Assembly (NCBI GenBank): GCA_902792985.1
Contig: CADBBT010000001.1
Span: forward strand, 1 to 64,000
Length of the DNA: 64,000 bases
From: Oscillospiraceae bacterium
GTDB lineage: Bacteria > Bacillota > Clostridia > Oscillospirales > Acutalibacteraceae
Direction: 5' to 3'
The notes beneath the pieces are model-generated. The model was not told the DNA's origin, did no database searches, and saw nothing but the letters and a program-made list of their open reading frames with translations. The stretch's first letter is position 1, and each line of letters opens with the position of its first letter. The translations under genes and the position numbers were made by a program. Positions 58,059 to 64,000 of this stretch are shown here, in pieces.

Positions 58059-58655
58059 TTATTCTTCTCCTTTGAATCTATTAAATAAGTTGTTAAGTAC
58101 TTCTTTATTAAAGGCGGCTTTTTCTTTTGCTAAACGGAACAGCAAATCTTGTTCCTTCTTCGACAATAACATAAGCTGACCAATCAACTGTTGCTTTTCT
58201 AATGGAAGAACTCGAATGTTCAACGATCCAATAAAGCCAGAACTAATCGTTCCAAATGCAGTGCTGCCGCTGCTGTTTTGAAGAATCTGTTGATAAGTAC
58301 TATCCTGACGAAGAAACCAAAGCAAATATTCCGGCAAGACCTTTGAAGAATCTGTTCGTACAATCGCAAAGTGAGAAGGAACCAAGAGTCCACAAGTCTT
58401 TTCATCATCGATCAACACTGATGAATATGGGTAACTCAGCCGAATCAACACATCACCCTTTCGGGTAAGAAAATCGGGATTCAATTGTTCTCTGGCAAAA
58501 TAGTCCTCTATGTAGTCTAGATTTAAGTTGCCAGTGGTCTCAACGCACTTCAGATTCAGCAAATGATATTGGACACAGTCCACCATGTTCCCCTGGGCTT
58601 TTTTTCGTCCTGATACCATCCCTGTTCTTATGCACGCAATACTATCCAACGTCAT
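58059..58655 (-). CDS. Single-TRD (half) HsdS-like specificity subunit
   Basis: 198 residues, about half an HsdS. One target-recognition region (SIACIRTGMVSGRKKAQGN, GDVLIRLSYPYSSVLIDDEKTCGLLVPSHFAIVR) is followed by one helical spacer (LPLEKQQLIGQLMLLSKKEQDLLFRLAKEKAAFNKEVLNNLF). A half-subunit could dimerise, swap with, or compete with the full HsdS downstream. The ATG at 58655 lies about 35 nt after a consensus promoter, so longer upstream readings are excluded. First gene of the operon. Confidence 0.86.
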   Translation of the reverse strand: MTLDSIACIRTGMVSGRKKAQGNMVDCVQYHLLNLKCVETTGNLNLDYIEDYFAREQLNPDFLTRKGDVLIRLSYPYSSVLIDDEKTCGLLVPSHFAIVRTDSSKVLPEYLLWFLRQDSTYQQILQNSSGSTAFGTISSGFIGSLNIRVLPLEKQQLIGQLMLLSKKEQDLLFRLAKEKAAFNKEVLNNLFNRFKGEE

Positions 58656-58691
58656 TTGAACACCAACTTTTTGTTCTGGAACTTTTGTGAT

Positions 58692-58720
58692 ATTATACAC
58701 TATTATTCTTGATTTGTCAA
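58692..58720 (-). promoter_or_regulatory. Promoter of the type I R-M operon
   Basis: Minus-strand TTGACA (58715-58720), 17 nt, TATAAT (58692-58697), a full consensus. It should drive the roughly 10-kb operon down to the gene at 48812. GTTCCAGAAC, a near-palindrome, lies just downstream at 58671-58680 and may be an operator. Confidence 0.87.
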
Positions 58721-59103
58721 GAGATAACGTCATGGATTTTTTGTGATCAATGCACATAAGAAGCAGAAATATTGAGTAGGTAACGCTTTTAGGCTCCACA
58801 AGCCTGCACAAACACTGGTGTTTTCATTACTGTTTTGGCACTGGCAATATACTATCATTCCCCGCCATACCCAAAGTCCCTGAGTTCGCTTGGTTGCAGC
58901 ATTTTTGAAAAAGCCAAAAGCGTTACTCCTTTTGATGACTGCCTGAAACCTGCGTCGTCTCGATTGCGAAGCTGCCATCCCACGTCGTGATTTTAGGCCT
59001 TACGAAGCGCCTATTTACAAGGGGTTTCAAAGCAAAAATCAGCTTCGGAATGATAATATATTACCAAAACGGTGCAAAAGCCGAATTCTATCACTCCCGG
59101 CTA
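58721..59103. other. Gene-free stretch between the R-M operon and the right flank
   Basis: About 380 nt with no credible gene, RNA or clear repeat. It has mixed composition and some short hairpins (for example around AGGCCTTACGAAGCGCCT near 58996). If the element has a right junction beside ssrA, this and the stretch up to 59510 are the places to look. Confidence 0.4.
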
Positions 59104-59132
59104 TTGACAACTGAACTTTTGTTCTGTATAAT
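59104..59132 (+). promoter_or_regulatory. Promoter of the small flanking gene (copy 2)
   Basis: TTGACA (59104-59109), 17 nt, TATAAT (59127-59132), a full consensus. Confidence 0.85.
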
Positions 59133-59167
59133 AGAGTTGTAAAAATGAAATCCCCACATAAGCGGAG

Positions 59168-59398
59168 GTGATACCCGTAAACACTTTACACACCCTTTGG
59201 CAGAGGCTGAAACAGTTTCTCCGGGACACAAGTGCCGTGCTGCAGCTGCCGAAAAACCTTTTGAAAGAATACGCGATGTTCCTTGTACCAAAGATCAATA
59301 AATTCTACAAAAGCGAAGAAGGCAAACAATACTATGCCGAATGGCTGAAAAAGCACCCGGAGTATCAAACATCAGATGAAACCAAAGCGCAAAACTAA
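59168..59398 (+). CDS. Small protein, island-flanking family (copy 2), start uncertain
   Basis: 76 residues from a GTG at 59168. The core LPKNLLKEYAMFLVPKINKF and YKSEEGKQYYAEW aligns without gaps with the protein at 48500. The ribosome site GGAGGTGA overlaps that GTG, so translation should start a little later. The codon at the right distance (59176) reads GTA, one base from GTG, and could be a mutated start. A consensus promoter precedes the gene. Function unknown. Confidence 0.6.
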   Translation: MIPVNTLHTLWQRLKQFLRDTSAVLQLPKNLLKEYAMFLVPKINKFYKSEEGKQYYAEWLKKHPEYQTSDETKAQN

Positions 59399-59401
59399 AC
59401 G

Positions 59402-59438
59402 AAAAAGCACCGGTACGGATTTACTCCGTATCGGTGCT
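59402..59438 (-). terminator. Terminator of ssrA
   Basis: A 14-bp stem (59406-59419 with 59425-59438, one mismatch) followed on the minus strand by TTTTTCG. It lies about 70 nt beyond the tmRNA 3' end and is shared with the convergent small gene. Confidence 0.75.
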
Positions 59439-59510
59439 GATTCGTTCTCAGAGGAACACCCGCACGGCAAAGCCTGTGCCAAAACAATAGGGGTTCGTCC
59501 AAGATGCAGT

Positions 59511-59856
59511 TGGTGGAGACGGCGGGAGTCGAACCCGCGTCCGAAAACTCGTCCACATCTGTTTCTCCGGGTGCAGTCGGTCGTTTTACATTCCCTCTGC
59601 GCTGCGCCGACAGACAGGCTCAGCGGTTCAGTAGTTTCTGATGCATGACAGCGGCCGAAACGCTCCGCTGTGCACGTTCACTGCTCATCGACGCCCGCAT
59701 CTTTGCCGCAGTCCTCAAAGCGCGGACGGGCTGCGTTAAGCAGCCTTCAAAACTGTAGTATTGTCAGTTCAATTTAAAGTTGCGCTGTTTCACGTGATCT
59801 CGCCTCACGACCCGCTTCAAAGGCTTCAGAATCCCCGTCGAAATCCTTTCGTCCCC
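59511..59856 (-). ncRNA. ssrA: Transfer-messenger RNA (tmRNA)
   Basis: 346 nt. The 5' end reads GGGGACGAAAGGATTTCGAC and the 3' end GGGTTCGACTCCCGCCGTCT then CCACCA, the tRNA-like halves of tmRNA. The tag frame ends ACT GAC AAT ACT ACA GTT TTG AAG GCT GCT TAA (stop near 59728), giving TDNTTVLKAA or DNTTVLKAA depending on the resume codon. It rescues stalled ribosomes together with SmpB, whose gene stops 3 nt before its 5' end. Confidence 0.97.
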
Positions 59857-59859
59857 GTT

Positions 59860-60321
59860 TCAGTTTTTCATTGCACGTTCCATCGTGCGTTTGGCGTCGC
59901 GCTCGGCAGCAGCGTCGCGCTTGTCATAGTTCTTTTTGCCCTTGCAAAGCCCGACCTCGAGCTTGGCTCTGCCGTTCACGAAATAGATCGACAACGGAAT
60001 GAGCGTCAGACCCTGCTGCTTGACTTCGGCAAACAGCCGGCGGATCTCGCGTTTGTGCATGAGCAGCTTCTTCGGCCGCATGGGATCGCGGTTGAAGATG
60101 TTGCCCTGCTCATAGGGGCTGATGTGCATCCCGTTGGCAAAAATCTCGCCGTTTTCAATGTTGCACCACGCGTCTTTCAGATTGACCTTGCCCGCGCGGA
60201 TGGATTTGACCTCTGTGCCGAACAGCGCGATGCCGGCCTCATAGGTTTCCAGCACAAAGTAATCGTGATAGGCCTTTTTGTTCTGCGCAACGCGCGGAAG
60301 GTCGTTTTTCGGTTTCGCCAC
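59860..60321 (-). CDS. smpB: SsrA-binding protein SmpB
   Basis: 153 residues. Typical blocks: [105 protein letters not shown] and the basic tail. I chose the GTG at 60321, with AAAGGGGTG upstream, rather than a TTG six codons earlier. It delivers tmRNA to stalled ribosomes. Confidence 0.97.
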   Translation of the reverse strand: MAKPKNDLPRVAQNKKAYHDYFVLETYEAGIALFGTEVKSIRAGKVNLKDAWCNIENGEIFANGMHISPYEQGNIFNRDPMRPKKLLMHKREIRRLFAEVKQQGLTLIPLSIYFVNGRAKLEVGLCKGKKNYDKRDAAAERDAKRTMERAMKN

Positions 60322-60340
60322 AAAGATCACCCCTTTCAAC

Positions 60341-60429
60341 GAATGTGGAATGTGGAATGTGAAATTTGGAATGTGAAATTGATGATCATGTTAGGATCAT
60401 CTTGGCACATCCGCCTTCATTCCACATTC
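60341..60429. repeat. 89-bp palindromic mini-element (MITE-like)
   Basis: Perfect 12-bp terminal inverted repeats GAATGTGGAATG (60341-60352) and CATTCCACATTC (60418-60429). The middle has a second inverted pair, GATGATC and GATCATC, around ATGTTAG. (G)GAATGTG(G) recurs three times in the left half. It fills almost the whole gap between recR and smpB. Confidence 0.7.
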
Positions 60430-60432
60430 AGA

Positions 60433-61035
60433 TTACAGCGTTCTTCTGCCCTCCAGGGCGCGTGTGAGCGTTACCTCGTCGGCATATTCCAGATCTGCGC
60501 CGACAGGCACGCCGTAGGCCAGACGGCTGACCTTCACGCCCATCGGCTTGAGCAGCCGTGAGATATACATCGCCGTCGCTTCGCCCTCCACGGTGGGGTT
60601 CGTCGCCATAATGACTTCCTGCACCTTGCCGTCCGCCATGCGCGAAAGCAGTTCCTTGATCGTGATATCCTCGGGGCCGACGCCGTTCATCGGGGAGATC
60701 ACCCCGTGCAGCACATGATACAGCCCCTCGTATTCGTGCGTGCGCTCAAAAGCGATTACGTCACGCGGATCTTCCACCACGCAGATCACGCTTTCGTCTC
60801 GGCCGGGATTGCCGCAGATCGGGCACAGCTCCGCTTCCGACAAATTGCAGCAGCGGCTGCAGCGCCGGATGTTTTGCCGCGCGTCGAGGATCGCTTCTGC
60901 AAAGCTCTTTGCTTCCGCGTCCGAAAGATGCAGCACATGAAACGCCATGCGCTGGGCGCTTTTGTGTCCAACGCCCGGCATACGTTCAAACTGTTCGATC
61001 AAACGCGCGAGCGACGCAACCTGATAGCCCGCCAT
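60433..61035 (-). CDS. recR: Recombination mediator RecR
   Basis: 200 residues. N-terminal HhH (LIEQFERMPGVGHKSAQRMAFHVL), a C4 zinc finger (CSRCCNLSEAELCPICGNPGR) and a Toprim domain (VICVVEDPRDVIAFER ... EVIMATNPTVEGEATAMYI). It loads RecA at gaps together with RecF and RecO. Its ATG overlaps the ybaB stop by one base. Confidence 0.97.
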   Translation of the reverse strand: MAGYQVASLARLIEQFERMPGVGHKSAQRMAFHVLHLSDAEAKSFAEAILDARQNIRRCSRCCNLSEAELCPICGNPGRDESVICVVEDPRDVIAFERTHEYEGLYHVLHGVISPMNGVGPEDITIKELLSRMADGKVQEVIMATNPTVEGEATAMYISRLLKPMGVKVSRLAYGVPVGADLEYADEVTLTRALEGRRTL

Positions 61036-61376
61036 CAGAACGGCAGGTTCAGACCCGGAAGACCGCCCTGCAGACCTTCCATGACCTTGCTCATGGCGTC
61101 TTCGGCTTTGCGGTTCGCTTCGTTGATCGCAGCAATGATCAGATCGGAGAGCATCTCCACATCTTCGGGGTCAACGACATCGGGCTGCAGATTGATCTGC
61201 TTGACCTCGTGCGCGCCGTTCACAACCACTTCCACGGCACCGCCGCCTGCGGATGCGGTGAATTCGGTCTGTTCCACTTCCTGCTGTTTTGCTTCCATCT
61301 GCGCCTGCATTTCCTCCAGACGCTTCATCATGGCAGCGCGGCCGCCGCCCTGGTTGCCGGGAATTCGTGCTTTCAT
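61035..61376 (-). CDS. YbaB/EbfC nucleoid-associated protein
   Basis: 113 residues: MKRLEEMQAQMEAKQQEVEQTEFTASAGGGAVEVVVNGAHEVKQINLQPDVVDPEDVEMLSDLIIAAINEA matches the family throughout. A small DNA-binding dimer. The dnaX-ybaB-recR order is standard in bacteria. Confidence 0.95.
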   Translation of the reverse strand: MKARIPGNQGGGRAAMMKRLEEMQAQMEAKQQEVEQTEFTASAGGGAVEVVVNGAHEVKQINLQPDVVDPEDVEMLSDLIIAAINEANRKAEDAMSKVMEGLQGGLPGLNLPF

Positions 61377-61427
61377 AATTACGTTCTCCTTATCAATATT
61401 CTGAATGTTTCAGTGAGTTCTTAACAA

Positions 61428-63116
61428 TTATTCTTCATTCACTTTTACGCCGCCGTCCTTCGCCTTTTGCAAAATTGCATCCAGCGGCGACTGTTTCGGT
61501 GCGCTCTCCTGCGGCGCTTCGGTCTGCTTCGGCTGGCTGAAGATGCCCAGGCGATATTTCTTTCCGGTCACGCGCTGCACTGCCTCGCGGATGTCGCGCG
61601 CATGGCTGCCGGATTTGATGAACACAGGCAGCGCCGGGTTGTCGCTTTGCAAAAGTACAAAATCGCCGTGCAGCACTGCGGTGGAATTCATCAGCACGCC
61701 CCAGAGCGGTTTGTTCAGCTCTGCAAGCACACCGAGCACCTGCGGCCAGCGGTCAAACATACGGTCCTCCTGTGCCGCTTCTTCCGCCGGCGGTGTCTGC
61801 GGCGGTGCGCTCTGTTGCGCCTTCGGCGGCGTGGCGGGTTCGTCCTGCGCGTCTGCCGTTGGTTCGGTCACGTCAGGAACCGGCTGCGGCTGCACCGGCG
61901 GCGTTGGGCTCGGTGCGGTCGGCTTCTGCGGCGCGGCGGGTGCCGGCGCAGAAACTGCGTGGGGGCTCACGCCGTTTTGCAGCGATTGTTCCAGTGCAGC
62001 AACACGTCTGCGCAAAGCGGAAAGGTCGTCGCCGACCGCAGGCGCAGTCAGGCGCAGCAGCGTCATTTCCAGCTCCACACGGCGGTTGACGCCTTTTTTG
62101 ATGTTTGCGCCCGCCGTTTGCAGCGCATCGATGCAGGAAAGGATCGTTTCCAGCGTGTAGCGTTTGCTCTGTGCACGGTAGTCTTCCAGCTCCTGTGCTG
62201 TGCAGACCAGCACGTCTGCGGCCGCTTTCACGGTCTTGACGATCATGAGATTTCGAAAATGCAGCGTCAGATCGGCGCAAAGGCGCTCCATATCGCATGA
62301 AGCGGCATACAGCCGGTCAAGCAGTTCCATCGCCCCTGCAGCGTCACCGGAAGCCACCGCGTCCGAAAGCGCAAACAGATGGTCGCGTCCCGTCATGCCG
62401 GCAACCTGCGTCACCAGCGCCGCCGTCACATGGCTGCTTTGCCCGATGCACTGGTCCAGTGTGGAAAGCGCGTCGCGCATGCCGCCGTCTGCAAGGCGGG
62501 CGATCAGTACCGCCGCGTCGTCGTCGAGCGTGAAGCCCTCCTGTGCGGCAATAAACTGCATACGTCCGATCATCGCCTGCGGTGCCACACGTTTAAAATC
62601 AAAGCGCTGGCAGCGGGAGAGGATCGTCACGGGGAGCTTGTGCACCTCGGTCGTCGCAAGAATGAATTTGACGTGCGGCGGCGGCTCTTCCAGCGTTTTG
62701 AGCAGCGCGTTGAACGCGCCGATGGAAAGCATGTGCACTTCGTCGATGATGTATACGCGGAATTTGCACGCCACGGGCGCAAACGAGGATTCCTCGCGGA
62801 TATCGCGGATGTTGTCCACACCGTTGTTGGAGGCGGCGTCGATCTCGACCACATCGAGGATCGCGCCGGAATCGATCCCGCGGCAGATCTCACATTCGCC
62901 GCAGGGGTTGCCGTCTTTCGGTGAAAGACAGTTGACCGCCTTGGCAAGGATCTTTGCGCAGGTCGTTTTTCCCGTGCCGCGCGAACCGGTAAAAAGATAG
63001 GCATGGGAGAGCTTGCCGCTTTCGATCTCCGAGGCCAGGGTCGTGGTGATGTGCTCCTGCCCCACAACGTCGGAAAATACCTGCGGACGGTATTTGCGAT
63101 ACAGCACCTGATACAC
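61428..63116 (-). CDS. dnaX: DNA polymerase III subunits gamma/tau
   Basis: 562 residues. Clamp-loader ATPase: VLYRKYRPQVFSDVVGQEHI, Walker A GSRGTGKTTCAKILAKA, zinc module CGECEICRG, VYIIDEVHMLS and the sensor ILATTEVHKLPVTILSRCQRF. A Pro/Ala/Gln-rich linker (APAPAAPQKPTAPSPTPP) leads to the C-terminal tau part. The start is the GTG at 63116 (VYQVLYRKYRP) with AAAGGGGGC upstream; earlier in-frame starts give non-homologous residues. No clear slippery frameshift site was found. Confidence 0.96.
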   Translation of the reverse strand: MYQVLYRKYRPQVFSDVVGQEHITTTLASEIESGKLSHAYLFTGSRGTGKTTCAKILAKAVNCLSPKDGNPCGECEICRGIDSGAILDVVEIDAASNNGVDNIRDIREESSFAPVACKFRVYIIDEVHMLSIGAFNALLKTLEEPPPHVKFILATTEVHKLPVTILSRCQRFDFKRVAPQAMIGRMQFIAAQEGFTLDDDAAVLIARLADGGMRDALSTLDQCIGQSSHVTAALVTQVAGMTGRDHLFALSDAVASGDAAGAMELLDRLYAASCDMERLCADLTLHFRNLMIVKTVKAAADVLVCTAQELEDYRAQSKRYTLETILSCIDALQTAGANIKKGVNRRVELEMTLLRLTAPAVGDDLSALRRRVAALEQSLQNGVSPHAVSAPAPAAPQKPTAPSPTPPVQPQPVPDVTEPTADAQDEPATPPKAQQSAPPQTPPAEEAAQEDRMFDRWPQVLGVLAELNKPLWGVLMNSTAVLHGDFVLLQSDNPALPVFIKSGSHARDIREAVQRVTGKKYRLGIFSQPKQTEAPQESAPKQSPLDAILQKAKDGGVKVNEE

Positions 63117-63137
63117 GGCAAACGCCCCCTTTCCCAT

Positions 63138-63159
63138 AAAAATAGGGCAAGTCTCTTGC
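63138..63159 (-). terminator. Possible weak terminator after the SRP RNA
   Basis: Minus-strand GCAAG-AGA-CTTGC followed by CCTATTTTT. The short 5-bp stem makes this uncertain; dnaX may be partly transcribed through it. Confidence 0.35.
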
Positions 63160-63184
63160 GCTTGATCATGCAACGGCAGGCGTG

Positions 63185-63316
63185 AGCTGTGTCGCACAGA
63201 CGTTCCTCTTAATGCTGCTCGGTTCCCCGCCTGACATGGTTCGTGGTGTTCTGTCGCACAGAACCCACCGTCACATGACCAAACTCAAGTTGACTTACCC
63301 ATATGCTATCGCATAC
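63185..63316 (-). ncRNA. ffs: Signal recognition particle RNA
   Basis: The minus strand carries the conserved helix-8 signature GTCAGGCGGGGAACCGAGCA followed by GCATTAAG. Flanking are CACCACGAACC and a repeated TCTGTGCGACA. It lies just upstream of dnaX, a usual place in Firmicutes. The 5' end is estimated from the promoter and the 3' end from the end of pairing, so both are approximate. It forms the scaffold for Ffh in membrane targeting. Confidence 0.85.
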
Positions 63317-63322
63317 ATTGAT

Positions 63323-63351
63323 ATTATACCCGATGTCTAAAAAAAAATCAA
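63323..63351 (-). promoter_or_regulatory. Promoter of the SRP RNA gene
   Basis: Minus-strand TTGATT (63346-63351), 17 nt, TATAAT (63323-63328). Confidence 0.8.
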
Positions 63352-63379
63352 GGGTTTTCCATAATTTTCTGCACAAGAG

Positions 63380-63404
63380 AAAAAAAGAGGGGCTTGCGCC
63401 CCTC
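63380..63404 (-). terminator. Terminator of the rightmost gene
   Basis: GAGGGGC-GCAA-GCCCCTC on the minus strand followed by seven T. The stem overlaps the stop codon region of the gene. Confidence 0.88.
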
Positions 63405-64000
63405 AAATGCTATCGCCTGCATGAAACAGATTGCGAATGTTTTCAATAAACTCTTTGATGAGATCAATGATGCGCTGCAGCAGTCCACGGAACCCGCCAA
63501 CGGAAGAACTCTCGTTCTCCTTGGGTTCTTCCTGCGGCGGCGTATAGGTGCTCAGCGAAGAGAAGGTCACCTTTGAATTCTGCGCGGCTGTCTGTGCGGT
63601 TGAGCCGTCTTCTCCGTAAACAGTGATCCACGGCGCAGGCGTCAGTCCGAGCGGCGCTTCACCGAGGTAGTAAGTCTGCACATCGGCGCTTGCGACCGGC
63701 GCAGCGTTTTGCGCAGCGGCTGCTGCGTCTGCCATTTCGTCCAGCTTTGCCTGGAATGCTGCGGTGAAGGTCATCTGCGCGGCCGTAATCAGGTTGTCCT
63801 GCTCGTCAAACACGGCGGGTGTAAAGGTGCCGAGAGCATCCACGGAACTGAACGAGACGGCATTCAAGCCGGCGATTTTGCGCAAACGCGCATAAAGCTC
63901 CTTGACCGTACCGTCCGCCGTTGCCGACCGTGTGAACAAATAGCGGGACGCCAGCGCGATCTGCTCGTTTTCCTCCGCCTGGATTTCGGAAAGCAGCGCG
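63403..64000 (-). CDS. Secreted/surface protein, C-terminal part (5' end outside the window)
   Basis: The last 198 residues are inside the window and the frame is open to the edge. It is Ala/Thr rich (QMTFTAAFQAKLDEMADAAAAAQNAA) with PWITVYGEDGSTAQ and a Pro/Glu linker (TYTPPQEEPKENESS). It ends in a hydrophobic-amphipathic stretch, GGFRGLLQRIIDLIKEFIEN then IRNLFHAGDSI. The end resembles the C-terminal helix of the CHAP and BspA-like proteins in this window but lacks the Cys-pair. Probably another exported protein of the same class; function unknown. Confidence 0.65.
   Translation of the reverse strand, partial: ALLSEIQAEENEQIALASRYLFTRSATADGTVKELYARLRKIAGLNAVSFSSVDALGTFTPAVFDEQDNLITAAQMTFTAAFQAKLDEMADAAAAAQNAAPVASADVQTYYLGEAPLGLTPAPWITVYGEDGSTAQTAAQNSKVTFSSLSTYTPPQEEPKENESSSVGGFRGLLQRIIDLIKEFIENIRNLFHAGDSI

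Noticed and set aside
61980..62120. Programmed frameshift site in dnaX at a run of six A
   Set aside because: The run reads C AAA AAA GG in the coding frame, which lacks the correct X XXY YYZ phasing, and no downstream stem was evident.

Overview
The window looks like a spore-forming, anaerobic Firmicute of the class Clostridia, most likely an Oscillospiraceae/Ruminococcaceae-type gut bacterium. Evidence: the forespore sigma factors (spoIIAA-spoIIAB-sigF and sigG), a T-box leader in front of valS, BspA-type leucine-rich surface proteins with CxxC modules, several GH2/GH31-type glycosidases, sigma-A promoters with TTGACA/TATAAT boxes, and fairly GC-rich housekeeping genes. No rRNA, tRNA or CRISPR array was seen.

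Layout. 1-990: start of a secreted protein and a block of dispersed repeats. 991-2491: spoIIA operon (minus). 2678-8316: a secreted six-hairpin glycosidase-like protein, then a tightly overlapping recA-recX-rimO operon followed by a Vat-like acetyltransferase. 8313-9080: sigG. 9204-15124: lacZ-type GH2 enzyme, then a promoter inside the end of lacZ, a T-box leader and valS. 15211-28434: cell-surface and export region with a CHAP protein and divergent XRE regulator, two paralogous lipase-like secreted proteins, a CNNM/CBS membrane protein, a MIF-like protein, a BspA-like LRR protein, and a divergent ECF S-component/MocR pair. 28485-36894: one long minus-strand cluster for amino-acid uptake and arginine/carbamoyl-phosphate metabolism (binding protein, permease, ATPase, argF, carA, and a carB-dapF fusion). 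37131-42481: asnA, a flavin reductase/Nudix/FAD oxidoreductase operon and two XRE regulators with metal-binding C-termini. 42795-44738: GH31.

44.8-59.4 kb is an AT-richer accessory island next to the 3' end of ssrA. It carries a large serine recombinase, an AAA ATPase of the DUF234 type, and a ten-kilobase minus-strand type I restriction-modification operon. That operon is interrupted by non-R-M genes: a ComEC-like metallo-beta-lactamase-fold protein, a membrane protein, a small zinc-ribbon protein and a DUF6338-like membrane protein. It also has a single-TRD HsdS in addition to the full HsdS, and it is bracketed by two paralogous ~80-residue proteins. This is the best candidate for an undescribed (defence) system in the window.

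59.5-64 kb returns to core genes on the minus strand: ssrA/smpB, recR, ybaB, dnaX, the SRP RNA gene and the 3' end of a secreted protein. Other points of interest are a carB-dapF fusion whose epimerase half lacks one catalytic cysteine, a MocR-type regulator without its PLP lysine, a shared C-terminal CxYCGxxHTG module on two surface proteins, and an XRE-superoxide-reductase-like fusion.
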